Positions 36,123-47,353 of a stretch of DNA of 64,000 nucleotides are shown here, piece after piece (positions within the stretch are counted from its first letter, which is position 1; every line of letters begins with the position of its first letter). The notes beneath the pieces were generated by a model that was not told the DNA's origin, searched no databases, and saw only the letters and a program-made list of their open reading frames with translations. Source of the DNA: Neospora caninum Liverpool (Eukaryota > Apicomplexa > Conoidasida > Eucoccidiorida > Sarcocystidae); NCBI RefSeq assembly GCF_000208865.1, contig NC_018398.1, positions 1,364,001 through 1,428,000 of the forward strand, written 5' to 3'. The position numbers were made by a program, and so were the translations under genes.

Positions 36123-38866
36123 ATGGAGAAGTACCAAAAACTCGAAAAAATCGGCGAAGGGACGTACGGCGTTGTGTACAAAGCCCAGGACCACACAGGG
36201 GAAATCTCTGCGCTGAAAAAGATCCGTCTCGAAGCGGAAGATGAGGGCATCCCTTCTACAGGTGAGATTTCTGCACCCGAGCTTGACTTTTCCGACGATT
36301 CGGGAGACCTGTCCGTCTCAGTGCCAAATCGCCAGTTTCCTGTCGCGCATGCGCGCGGGGGTGGCGACCGCAGCCGCACTGCGGAAAGGGCGTGCTCCTC
36401 TTTTTGCAGGGATTCTGCACGCCTCATCCTTTTCCTGGGACGGGTGGCGGCAGAGGCTACAGGCAGTCCTGACGATTTCTGGCGCGCTGAAAGAGGGACA
36501 TCTGCGTCGAATGCGTTCTCATGATTCTGTTTTTCTCCTGGTGATGCGGCGTTTTTGAAACAGCGATTCGGGAAATTTCTCTGCTGAAGGAGCTTCACCA
36601 TCCAAACATCGTTCGCCTACGGGATGTGATTCACACGGATCGGCGACTCACGCTCGTCTTCGAGTACCTCGATCAGGATCTCAAAAAACTTCTCGACGTT
36701 TGCGATGGTATGTGCGCCTCCAGCTCAGACCTGTGCGGTTCTCTCTCCGACAGCCTTCGGTCGCCAGTGCGTCAAACAGTTCCTCCTCCACTCACCTTTT
36801 ACCTCTCCTCTATTCGGCCTGGGACTGCTGGTTCACCGAATCGGCTCTCGTTTCCGTGTTCTTGCGTCTGTGCTTCCGAACCTGAGTTTTTCACCTCGCG
36901 GCCTTCGTGGAGTGAGCCCGTGATGTTCCCTTTTCTCCAGGCGCGTTTCCCCGCGGGGTTCTGCAGCTTCGCCAGGTTTCACGATGTTTTCCGAGTCCGA
37001 GCGATGAATTTTCTGCGTTTTCCCTCAGGGGGTTTGGAGCCGAGCACCACCAAGTCCTTTCTCTTCCAACTGCTCTGCGGGATCGCGTACTGCCACGAGC
37101 ACCGCGTCCTGCATCGCGACTTGAAGCCACAGAACTTGCTGATCAACCGCGAGGGCGCGCTAAAACTCGCCGACTTCGGCCTCGCTCGGTGCGTTTAAAT
37201 CTCCCGTGCATGCAGCGTGCTTCTGTGGCGAGCGCCCCTCGTGAGCACCGGCTTCACGCTCGACGCGGGGGGGGGGGGGATATGTGGTGCTGGAACAGGA
37301 ACATGTCTCCATGGGCGCATGCGAATATTTGTGCATATAAATATATATATATATATATATGTAGGTCAGTACGTGGACGCGTGTACGTGGATGTCTCAAG
37401 AAACACAAGCAAGAGAAGCCTGTTCGGTGGGTCGGACGGCAGTTTCATTGTCGCTTTTCGTCACATCTTCGCCGGTGCGGAGTACGAGAGCCGAGGTTTG
37501 GGCTTCGCAGCCAGACCGTTTCACATGTTGTGTGATTCTTTCGCTTGCTGTTTTTGCGTGGGTGCACATTTCGAAAACTTCAGCTCCTGCGGCCGACTTG
37601 TCTTTTCCTCGCAGCGCCTTTGGCATTCCGGTGCGCAGCTACACCCACGAGGTTGTCACGCTGTGGTACAGAGCCCCGGACGTCCTGATGGGCTCGAAGA
37701 CGTACTCCACGCCTGTCGACATTTGGAGCGTCGGCTGCATTTTCGCAGGTGAGCTTCGAGCCAGGGCCCTGCAGGCGAGAGTTGGCGAACGACGTCGCGT
37801 TTTGAAGAAGCTGTGTGCTTCGAGCCGACTCTTTGCGGAGCCCCCGCGAAGACTTCTGTCTGTTTGGAGAGCGCTGCATTGCACTGGCGCGTCCTGGATC
37901 CCTCGAAACCCTCCTCGTGGCTCTCGGGAACGGGAAGTGTCTCCTTTATTTGTCTCGCCAAATTTGCGTTTGACAGATTGTGTAAAACGTGAAAGAGTCT
38001 TTTCGGGGCGTGTCTCTCAGTTCCTGTCCCTACTTTCGTTTGTGTCTTCGCCAAAGCCCACGAGGCGATCTCGCGCGCCCGGATTCAAACAGCCCCCAGC
38101 CGCGGCCTTCTTCCGCCGATCTACGTCTGGGTGACCAGTGCTCCGCGAAGCCGTTTCTCGTTCGGCGTCTGCAGCCTTGTCTCCATCTTCTCCACTAGAA
38201 GATAGATGTAGATCTACCTCTCTCTCGAGTGTTCCGTCCGCGCGAAGGGCGTCATCAGCGAGCAGTTGTTGTCGTTGTGTTGTTTCTGTACAGAAATGGT
38301 GAACGGACGCCCGCTTTTCCCCGGAACTGGCAACGAAGACCAGCTGATCAAGATTTTCAAAGTTCTCGGCACGCCCCAGGTGTCGGAGCATCCGCAACTT
38401 GCGGAACTGCCGCACTGGAACCGCGACTTCCCTCAGTTTCCTCCCCTCCCGTGGGATCAAGTGGTGAGATCCCGTGCTCGGGTTTAGCTGTCGCTGGGAA
38501 GTCGCAGTACCACGCCCACAGCGGCAGTGCGTTTTTATGCAGAGGGCAACCTGAAGTAAGAGCGGGGGGGGGGGGGGGGGGGGAGGCGGAGAGTGGGTGA
38601 AGGTTTTCCCCTCTAACTCACTCCGTTCCGGCAGGGTATACTTCAATCCGACTCTCGTCGTCAACCGCGGGTCTTCACTGCTGGGGCTGCCATGTGTGTG
38701 TCTCTGTCAGGTTCCGAAGCTCGACCCTCTCGGGACGGATCTGCTGTCCAGGATGCTCCGCTTTGATAGTAACCAGCGGATATCTGCGCGGCAGGCGATG
38801 CAACATCCTTATTTCTCCGATTTGCCGGACAACATCAAACGCCTCGCGAACTTTCGGGGCGAATAA
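36123..38866 (+). CDS. TPK2: CDK1-like PSTAIRE cyclin-dependent kinase (PfPK5 orthologue)
   Basis: Cell-cycle Ser/Thr kinase of 300 residues. Exons are 36123-36261, 36564-36707, 37029-37188, 37615-37748, 38294-38463 and 38711-38866, all GT-AG with matching phase. Key elements are GEGTYG at 11-16 with T14/Y15, catalytic Lys32, a perfect PSTAIRE cyclin-binding helix at 44-50 split by intron 1, HRDLKPQN at 123-130, and DFG at 143-145. The T-loop Thr158 lies in YTHE, followed by VTLWYRAPD, where animals have PE. All catalytic residues are intact. [16 protein letters not shown] and [22 protein letters not shown] match Plasmodium PK5 closely, which supports the T. gondii TPK2 name. The length is close to PfPK5 (288). 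Confidence 0.97.
37267..37279 (+). repeat. Poly-G run in TPK2 intron 3
   Basis: Thirteen consecutive G in the third intron, about 60 bases before a (TA)n run. Confidence 0.9.
37341..37360. repeat. (TA)n microsatellite in TPK2 intron 3
   Basis: Ten AT units in the third intron of the kinase gene. Confidence 0.93.
38564..38583 (+). repeat. Poly-G run of 20 in TPK2 intron 5
   Basis: Twenty consecutive G on the sense strand, about 100 bases after the exon 5 donor. Confidence 0.93.
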
Positions 38867-39149
38867 CTAGACGAGACTTTGACTCAACTCCAAACATAGA
38901 ATCGAGAGACACCGCTCGACGGTGCGAGAGGACAGAGCATATGCGCGCCGACATACGCATAAAAAACACACGCACATCTGCACTCAGGCGTTTGTATTTA
39001 CGTCTTGAGAAACCCGGGTAGTGGACAAAGGTCGAACAACGTCCACTTCTTTTCTCGGTTGATTTCGGGTTTCCTTCAGGTCGGGGGGCGTCTCGGTTTG
39101 CGAAACAGCAAACTCCGGTGGAATGCGGCCGTCTCCGCTTCTCCGTGTA

Positions 39150-39182
39150 GGGGGGGGCGGGGGGGGGGGGGGGAGGGGGGGG
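39150..39182 (+). repeat. G-rich tract downstream of TPK2
   Basis: Thirty-three bases that are all G except three interruptions (C, A and a final transition). It lies about 280 bases after the TPK2 stop codon on the sense strand. Confidence 0.9.
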
Positions 39183-40842
39183 TGAAACTGGCGCATCCCG
39201 TGCAGGCGGCGGGCGTGCCTCCAGGCGCATCTGTGTTTCTCCGTTTTCGTTTCTCGCCGGTCTCCGTCTACACATTTCTCGCGTATATATATGTGGATAT
39301 GTCAGTGTCTCTACTGGCATAGATTTACGTGTATGTATGCACGTATGAGGCTACGCAGTGTGAAGGGGGGAGGCAATCTGCTGTTGATGGCTGACGCCCA
39401 TAGATGGGATGTGCGTCTCGTCTCTCTTCGTCACCACTGTGTGCGTTTTGTCCCTTTCGTCTTGATTCGGACGAACTCGTTTTCGACTGCCCCACTTCGT
39501 CAAGTTCGCAGGGTCTGAACTGTATATCTCGCGACACGGTTCACGAGCCTACCCAGTCCGCGCAGCAGAATTGCACGTGGACGAGAGCGTTCGTACGTGT
39601 ATGCGTGTAAATCTGTGTATATGCGACGTTTTTGTTCGAGAGGACGGATTTCCTCGTCCGTTTTCACAGTCGCGCAGACGAGCGAGTCTTCGCTTTCAGG
39701 CTGCGGGATCGCCCCCTGGACATGGGAACCGCAGAGAAGAGGTTTTCGTGGTAAAATGATTTTTACAGGCTCACGCGTGCGCGTGGTGTCCACGAGTACG
39801 TATCTCTAAATGTGTGCGCCTGTGCGCGCCTGCAGGCATGTACACACCTATAGAGTTGCATGTGTACGTGGCGTAGAGGTTTATATATATAGGTTCCAAA
39901 ACTGGGAAAACGTTTTTGCGTGGGTATTTTTTGACTCTCCGCGACTCCGCTTCACACGTATAGGAGTCGTGTCTTTGCATGCTTTGCTGCCCCGTCTCTT
40001 CTGATACAAAACGTATCATGGGACTACAATTTTGACCCGTTTTTCTCATTGGCATGCTCTCTTCTTCTCCCGACATATTCTACTTTTACCGGTTCATCGG
40101 AGGAGAAAAAACGCGTTTTCTCGTGCTTTCTTCCCAGATTTTGCGTCTGAAACCGGTGAAGCGATGAATTGTACAGCGGCGTGCCTTTCTGCTTTACCGC
40201 GCAAAATGTTGTCCCCTGCGTTCTTGAAGTGCCTTGTTTCGTTGTCCACCCCTGTGTACAACAATGGCTTTGTCGTGCCAGCGAAGGCCCGGGAAGTGAC
40301 GATTTCGTTTTTTTTGCAGAGAGTCCCTTCTACGCGAAGTGTGGTTGCCTCTGTTCACTTCCTCAGTACGCCTTTCTTCGCAACCATACACGCCGACATG
40401 TTCGGATGCCTACGCATGCACATCCGTGTGTGTGCTTCTAAATATAAACGTATACATACATACTCATCCCGTGTGTGTCGACCTGCGCTCTCCCCTGGGT
40501 GTGTGTACTGTGATAACTCCCGTTCCATCAATGCCCCTCTCAGTAGTTCTCCAAAACCCCCTCTCTTGGTGCATTGCCCTGTGATCTATTTTTCAGCAGA
40601 CCGGAAGCCTTTTGACTCAGCCGACTCCCTTTGTTCAGTCGGCGGTCCCTTCGAAAAGAGTCTCTACTTTTTCCGTGTTTTGTTTGCTTCCGGATCGAAG
40701 AACCCGAGACTGCCGCAATCTGTTGCGAAGCTGGTGGTGACGGAAAGCTCGTTCAGCAAGAAACATTCTCGACTTCCACCAGATTCATAAATGTATACGG
40801 TGACTCATATACGTGTACGAAGGTGTGCAGATGCACGTACAC

Positions 40843-40862
40843 ATATATATATATATATATAT
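40843..40862. repeat. (TA)n microsatellite
   Basis: Ten AT units in the intergenic region between TPK2 and the disordered hypothetical protein. Confidence 0.93.
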
Positions 40863-40998
40863 GTATAGAAGACGAAAACCCGTTTTCTCCGAGCCGACGT
40901 GTCTGTAGAGGTGCGTTCCACACTAAACAACTTCGCAGACATGCAGATGTATGAATTTGTGTGAATAAAGCTGTAAGACTGCATTCACATGCTAATCA

Positions 40999-41017
40999 GA
41001 TAACAACTGAAGCTAGA
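40999..41017 (+). repeat. 19-bp dispersed repeat, copy B
   Basis: Identical in 19 bases to 17685-17703. It lies at the left side of an AT-rich island (about 40940-41280) whose composition differs from the surrounding DNA. It may be an end of a mitochondrial-derived (NUMT/REP-like) fragment, which are common in coccidian nuclear genomes; this is inference. Confidence 0.8.
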
Positions 41018-41689
41018 ATCCCTGTTTCACATTATAAAATGGGGTTCCTAGGTTTATACAAACTACCTTTTTCTTTTTATCTTTAAAGTATGTCTGCTGA
41101 GACAGGTAGATATTGGATTCAGCGCGAACAGTAAGACTTGCATATCTAAATACTTGAGCATGGATGTGAGACATCTATTTAAGGCTCCGTCCTTTAAACT
41201 CGTAGCTGTATGGCTCTATATTACCTGACTGGACCTTCAGCGGGGGTATCTACGTTCTAATCGATCCGCATGTAAGTGCAAGCACGGCTGTGCTGTGGCG
41301 TAGCCGCGGCGGCTGATCCCGAGACGAGCGTTCAGCTTTGATTTGCAGTCGTGGGGAACGTGAACCACTCCGCCTCCTCTCGCGCATCAAGGAAAGACCG
41401 GGCGATCGCATGCTTTGAGATCTCATCCGTCTCCGAAGGAGATGGGGAGCCTTGGAACGTGCAGCGTAGTGATTCCTGCGGAACCGAGAGCGCGGTCTCT
41501 GCCTTTGATAACATTAAACCAGTATATATTGTTGCAGATGTAGACAAACGAGCGCCAGAATCAATGCAATGCTGGGTGTAACGGATTCTCCAGTGAGACT
41601 CCAGAGATGTCTGAGACCAAGAGATTACACCTGCAACCGTGAAAACAGTAGATAAGGAGACATTCAGGTGAAGATGCGCAACAAAGGTG

Positions 41690-44600
41690 TCATGGCACCT
41701 GTCGCTCCGTATCGTCTTTCGTTTCACGTTCAGAGGGGGGTCCGAATTCGGAGGAATCTTGCATGAGGCAGCACGCAGCTTGCTGGGTCTGTGACGCCCG
41801 GTGGGTATCCGCGTGTCCCCCTCTGAATCGGTTCCGACACAAACCGTGTGTTTTGACCAGTGGAGCTTTTCTTACTCCTCCGTCGAACTGTCTGTCATTC
41901 CTCTCGTCTTTACCGTTTTGCCCGCCGCTTTCCCCCGCTGGGCTGCTGGTTTGCGTTCGTCTCACTTTCCACTTAGTCGCCGAATCAGATGGAAATGCTT
42001 TTTGTGGCGGCTTCGAGGTGGGTGCGACGCTGTCGTCCACCCGACAAACTCTCGGCTGTCGACTATTGCCTGCGGTGGAATGGGGGATATGTCTTCGGGC
42101 GCTCCTAAACCATCGGAAACAGCAGACCATGGCGTCCTGCAAATCGTTTCTTTCCACGACGCGCGATCTGCTGTTGACGCTCGGTGTTATCAGACCGTCG
42201 CATTTCTTGTCCTGTTCAGAAACAGCGGAAACTGACGAGAGGCTGTTCCCCAAATCATCTGGGAAGAAACCGCGCCGACCCAACTGCAGTGGTAACGCCG
42301 GCGGTTGAGCGAATGCATCACCGACAGCTGAAGAATAACAAGAAGCACGGGGACAGAGGAAGGCGCGCGGAGTGTTATCTTCGCTACTGGGACACGAAGA
42401 CGACCAGTCGCTGGAATCCGCTTCCGTTTCTTCTGTCGACGACGAAGGAAAGTCGAGAAAGAGAGGAGCGGCAAGAAGTTTCCATGGGCGACATGCAACT
42501 GCAGACAACTGTCGTAGACTCCAGGGGTTGGAACCCGAACTTTCGTTTCCCTCGTCAGTTGAATCTGCTTGTGAACGGAGAGATGCACCATTTGGAGTGA
42601 CTTGTTCTGGATCTTTCCGGCAGGATTTCCCGTCGTCTGTATCTCCGCTTTGACACCCGCTCTCCTCTCTCGCTCGCTCCAGACGGCACCTGTTTGCCTG
42701 TAAAAGCACTGATTGCTTGTGTTCGACGAAGGCTGCCGCTCGGCGTAGAAGAGAGTCAGTCACACTGGGGTCTCTCGGAGAGCAACCCGAGAAAGCTGAG
42801 GAAGTGAGTCCTAGGCGAGCCCGTGAAGAAGGCGAAGAAGAATACCATTGGGATTCTGCTGTTGCTGGACTCAGGAGACTTTCTTTAGGCTGTATTGTGA
42901 ATACGTTGTGGCCATCTGAAGAAGAGCTATCCTGGCGTTGGCCGCCACCAGTCGCTTTCCAGTGAAGATCCAGGAAACCCGTTTGATTTTGGGCATGCCT
43001 CAAGAAACGCGTTGCGGAAGGTTCAACCGACCCTGCAAGATCTGCCGCAGTGCACTTTATCTCTCTCCACTTGCGCACACGTCGAAGCAATCCCTCTTCC
43101 ATGATCTCCTGACGAATTCTAGAGAATCGCCTCGGCTCCGCTGTGCTTGTTCTGCCCCAAATGCATTCCTCAGCATCAGCCGGGCTGTGCTGTTCCTCTT
43201 CCCAAGGCGTTGTTCGGGGCCGGATGCTGCGCAGCCCTGAGATTTGAGGTAGGAACTTCTCTGCCTGTCGTTGCGCGTTTCTCGCACGGCGCTCATCACA
43301 CTGAGGAAGAGAAGTGCCACTCGCAGGACCGTTACCGTTGGAATTGCTCGCAGCGGTGTGAACAGGCCTTATACGTTTGTGACCGCTGTCCTTACTACTA
43401 GTGCCTATACCCGTTCTTTTGGGAAGCATACGGTCGTACTTGACACGGTAGCTAATGTCGGAATCAGCTTCAACAGCTTCCGTGGCAGAACTGGTGGTTC
43501 GCCTGGGTGTTTCGATCGAGGCAGCTGGGACTCCACTTCGACGTGTGCACCGCTGAGGGAGTCGCGTTTTGCTCCCTTTTTCCACTTTTCTGTGAGCCTC
43601 GCTCTCCGCTGCTGCGGCAACAAATCTTGACCGTTGGAGAGTCTCGTACTCCCACCTGTCGGAAGGTAGGTCGTCTAAATCAGTTGGAAGAGGAGACTCT
43701 GCTGGGGTGTAGAGAACACCTCCGCCGAGGTGGAGCCCAGAGGTTCGCCTGCTCACTGTGTCGACCGTGCTACAACTATCGCAGGCGACGTGACAACAGA
43801 GACATCCCGAGTCCTCTCTGCTTTCTCGACGACCTTCCTTGCCGACAGAAACAAGCACAGACGATGCTGCCGATGGACGAACTGAACCGGATCCGGCGTA
43901 GGGATTGCCAGCAGCTTCAGCGTTCTTGCCTCGTCCTCCACTCGTGTGTCGAGACGGTCGATTATCCAAAGTCGATGGACTGCAAGGAGAGGATGTGAAA
44001 GTACTCAAGCGACACCAGCTTTCTGTCAGTGAGTCCGTACACATCCCCGAATTTTTTGTTAGGTGTTTGGCGCTTTCAGAGCGACCGCCTTTGTACGAAA
44101 ACCTTGTGGAGCAGTCGCCGGCCATTGCTGTGCTCTCTGCACCGATCAAATGTCTCTCATTTGGGGGTGAAGCGAGAGGAAACAAGATCACTTCTGCAGT
44201 GGCAGCATGCTGCGGATGTGGCCTGGACACGCCGTTGTCTCCCAATTTTCCCGTCGATTCGCTGCTTTTTTTGAGAGGTGTCAAGCCTAGTTCCTCCGTC
44301 TGGGAACGACGATACTCCAAACACAGTGCCTTTGGACATGCGTGTTCCTCGGGAAAAATAGATTCTTGCAGAAGCTCATTTTTCTGCGCAAAATGTCTCG
44401 TGCGGCTCTCTGGTACGGCGACAACCCGCTTGTCCCTTCTGATTGGAAGGGGACTCCTCTGATTCGTCGGAAGCACAGTAGGCACATAAGAAGCTGGTGA
44501 CTCCTGATGTCCTCGAACCGCCTCGTCAAGAGAAAAATCGGAGTTCGGATGCGTTTTATCGGCGTCGTTCCCTTGTAGCTCTGGCGTAATACGACACGAG

Positions 44601-47353
44601 ATTTGTTGTATCGGAATGGCGCTTCTCGTATCGATATGAGAAATGTAGGTCGAGAACGAATCTTCGTCCTCGTCATCTAAACTGAAGGGAATTTCTGGAC
44701 TTAGTGGAGGCCGATATTCGTCGCGCGGAAACATCCAGGAGTGCTCGAGGATCTGTCTATCTAGCGACTCTGTTCTCTCGACCGTTGACTTCTCGTTCGC
44801 CGCGACGTTGCCGTGTGAATTTCCCCCGGCGGAGTCGCGGTGTAGGGAGAAATGTTCTGTGCCCACTAAAGAAGAAGCATCTGTTGCTTTCGCCGTGGAC
44901 GGGTCGTGGTGCTGTGCGTTTTCGACTGCGCGGGGTACCCGCTTTTGCACACGGGTCAAACGCGCAGGGCTTTTGCTTGCTTTTCCCGCATTACAAACAG
45001 CGACTGGCTGCCTTCCGCGGTCCCTTCTCGGAGACGTGACTCTTGCCGAAACAGGTTTCTGCACCGTCGTCCTGTCTTGAGGGCAGGAGTCTGTGAGCGC
45101 TACATGGACTCTCAGAGACCTTCCGTTTTTCTGTTTGGCAACATAATAGTGTCGGCTGTTGGCGAGTTCCGGCGTTCCATCCTTCTTCGGCCAGGGAACA
45201 GGCAGTTGCCTTTTCTCGTTACAAGTTAGAGAGCTACAAGAACGCCTGCGAGATCCTTTAGATCGTGGGAAATCTTCGACTGGCCTGCCAGCTGGACCTT
45301 TTGATGGAAGCAGATCTACACTTCGTCTGCGCGGGAGAACGAAGGGATTCATAGATCCACAGAAAGGGCCAGCTGGTTCGGCCGTTTGATGATTCTTGAA
45401 GGCGGCCACGTGGAGTTTGTTTGTCTCCGCTGACATTCCGCACGGCGCTGGCTCTGTGGGCAGAAAGAGAAACGCGGCGAAAAAGCGAAACAGGATGTTT
45501 TTTGAAAGGGGGGTTCTGAAAGCCAACCTCGATATGCGCCTTCTCGTCTTCACCCGCCCGTATCAAACGGGAGCTGTTGTAAAACCCGCGGACTACACTA
45601 CCTCCGTTAAGCACAAACCTAGCGAAAATAGTAAGGGATTCTGCCGTTTCGGTGAAATCCTATGACGGTTGCAGCGAAAATAGATCATCATTGCTTAGAA
45701 ACAGGGTGTTTCAGCAACCATGCCGCATCTCTCTGTCAACACGTATAGATTACAGAAACAAAAGTGCGTTAACCAGAGGTAACTTAGCATGTTCACGAGC
45801 AAGAACCTCGTATCTGGTTACAGAAATCCCCCGTGGTCCCAGTGCGTTTTCTGCCTACTTTCCCCTTTCTGCATTCGAGGAGAGGCTGCGCCGGGCAAGC
45901 CAATTATCGTTCTGTTCAGTCCTCCTATTCGTTCTTCCATCTTTAATACGCTGTTTTCCACCCGACGCACCGAGGACCTTCCCAAATCACGATTGGTCGG
46001 CTTTCGCACTGTTTCCGCGACTCGTGGGTTTTCAAAAAAATCGTGACGGTCGCCTGCCTTTCCCAGATTTTCACCCGACGTTTCCTGTTTCCCAGTGTGT
46101 GCATCAGATTGGGTTTTCCCGTCCGAATTTAGGACGGGAGAATGGGAAGACCAGGAGCAGCGTGTGCTGGGATTTGCAGAATAGAAAGAAACTGACGCGA
46201 CGAGGCTTTCCGGAGGAGTTTGCCGCCGTGTGGTTTTCTTCACGTTGAGATTCGTATCGTTATGCAAGATCTCATGCACTTCGTTATTGTTCAGATGTTC
46301 TTGATGGACTCGTGTAGGCGAGAGACCTGCTTGTGAATGAATACAAGAACAGTCATTTTGCACTGGTTTCTGATCCTCTTCCAAGTGAGGTTTACAATTG
46401 CCATCCCTCTGTATTTGAGAGGGAACAGTCTGCAACTCCTTTGTCGGTCCTTCTAAACCGATTTTTCGCCCCTCGTTTCTCTTCTGTGACAGAGAGGAAT
46501 CGGTTTCGTTCGTGGTCGATCCTTCGAAACATCCTTTCTCATAGCCGTCTCTGTGGCGCAAAAGGGGGCGGCCACCGTGATTCTTTAACCGTCGTTCTTC
46601 TACCCCTGGCCCTTTCGAGCCTTCGTGACGCTTCCACACGAAGCAAAGCCCATCTTGCGTTGCCTCGGACCGTCCATTTAATCCTGACCCAAATACTGTT
46701 TCGCTCTCTGGTTCTTCGACAAGGCTCTCGGTAGCAAAATCATCTCCAGAAGGAAGTGATCTTGCGGTGAGGAAGGAAACTTCGGGAGACTTTAGACTCA
46801 GTGACGCGGAGCCGGATGACTCCTCGTTCTGTGGGTTGCATCGCCTCGACGGAAAACCGCCATTTTTCGTTTCCCCCAGAAGAGGAGTTTTAGCCTCCGA
46901 AGAAGCAGAAAGAGAAGGCAACAAAGTACCCTTTGGATAGTGTCCCTGTGTGAAGACGAAAGAAGCCTTGGAACTTCTGAAACGCTGCTTCAGGATGTGT
47001 TCCGGGCTGCTATACCCTCCTTGAGCCGGAGCGGATCCGAATACAGTTTTGTGTGTTCTCGACTGGTTTTGCCCACAAAGCGTTTTATACTCGTTAGGTA
47101 CGGTCGACTTGACTGTCGACTGCTTGGAATAATGGCTAGGCGGGGACAAACTGGCAGAACGCACGGTCGTGTGCTGCATTCCTTTTTCTCCTTGTTCGCG
47201 TGGCGTCAACAGGGCCGAAGAAGAGGCATGACAGTTGGAGGCTTGCGACAGCCTTTTCATTTTCTGTCCTCTCGTACTTCGACTTCTGCGCAAGCAACTT
47301 TTGTCCCTTATTTCGGCACAGTCCCCCTCGTTGTCGAGAAACCGTGTGGCCAT
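41690..47353 (-). CDS. Very long disordered hypothetical protein, probably two exons
   Basis: Two long minus-strand frames lie end to end. The upstream frame runs from ATG 47353 and stops at 45818. Its TAA overlaps a donor (ttct|gtaacc), which suggests an exon end rather than a protein end. Splicing 45822 to an acceptor (ggctttcag) ending at 45516 preserves phase into the second frame, 45515-41690. The total is 1,785 residues. The protein is rich in Ser, Arg, Thr, Pro and acidic clusters. It has no transmembrane segment apart from a short hydrophobic patch near the junction (FRFFAAFLFL). One cysteine cluster reads CLCCHVACDSC. No domain is recognised. The alternative is two separate genes, the downstream one starting at ATG 45436 (1,248 residues). 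Confidence 0.62.

Larger units (their letters stand above)
38867..41689. other. 3' flank of TPK2 and convergent intergenic region
   Basis: Holds a G-rich tract (39150-39182), a (TA)n run (40843-40862), an AT-richer block (about 40940-41280) with the dispersed 19-bp repeat, and no supported gene. A long plus-strand frame at 40032-40790 has no N-terminal ATG and a low-complexity hydrophobic/Cys make-up, so it was not called. Confidence 0.55.

Noticed and set aside
40032..40790. 252-codon plus-strand open frame after TPK2
   Set aside because: It begins at a TTG, shows no motif, and lies in TA-rich intergenic sequence with a hydrophobic/Cys bias. Chance openness is more likely.
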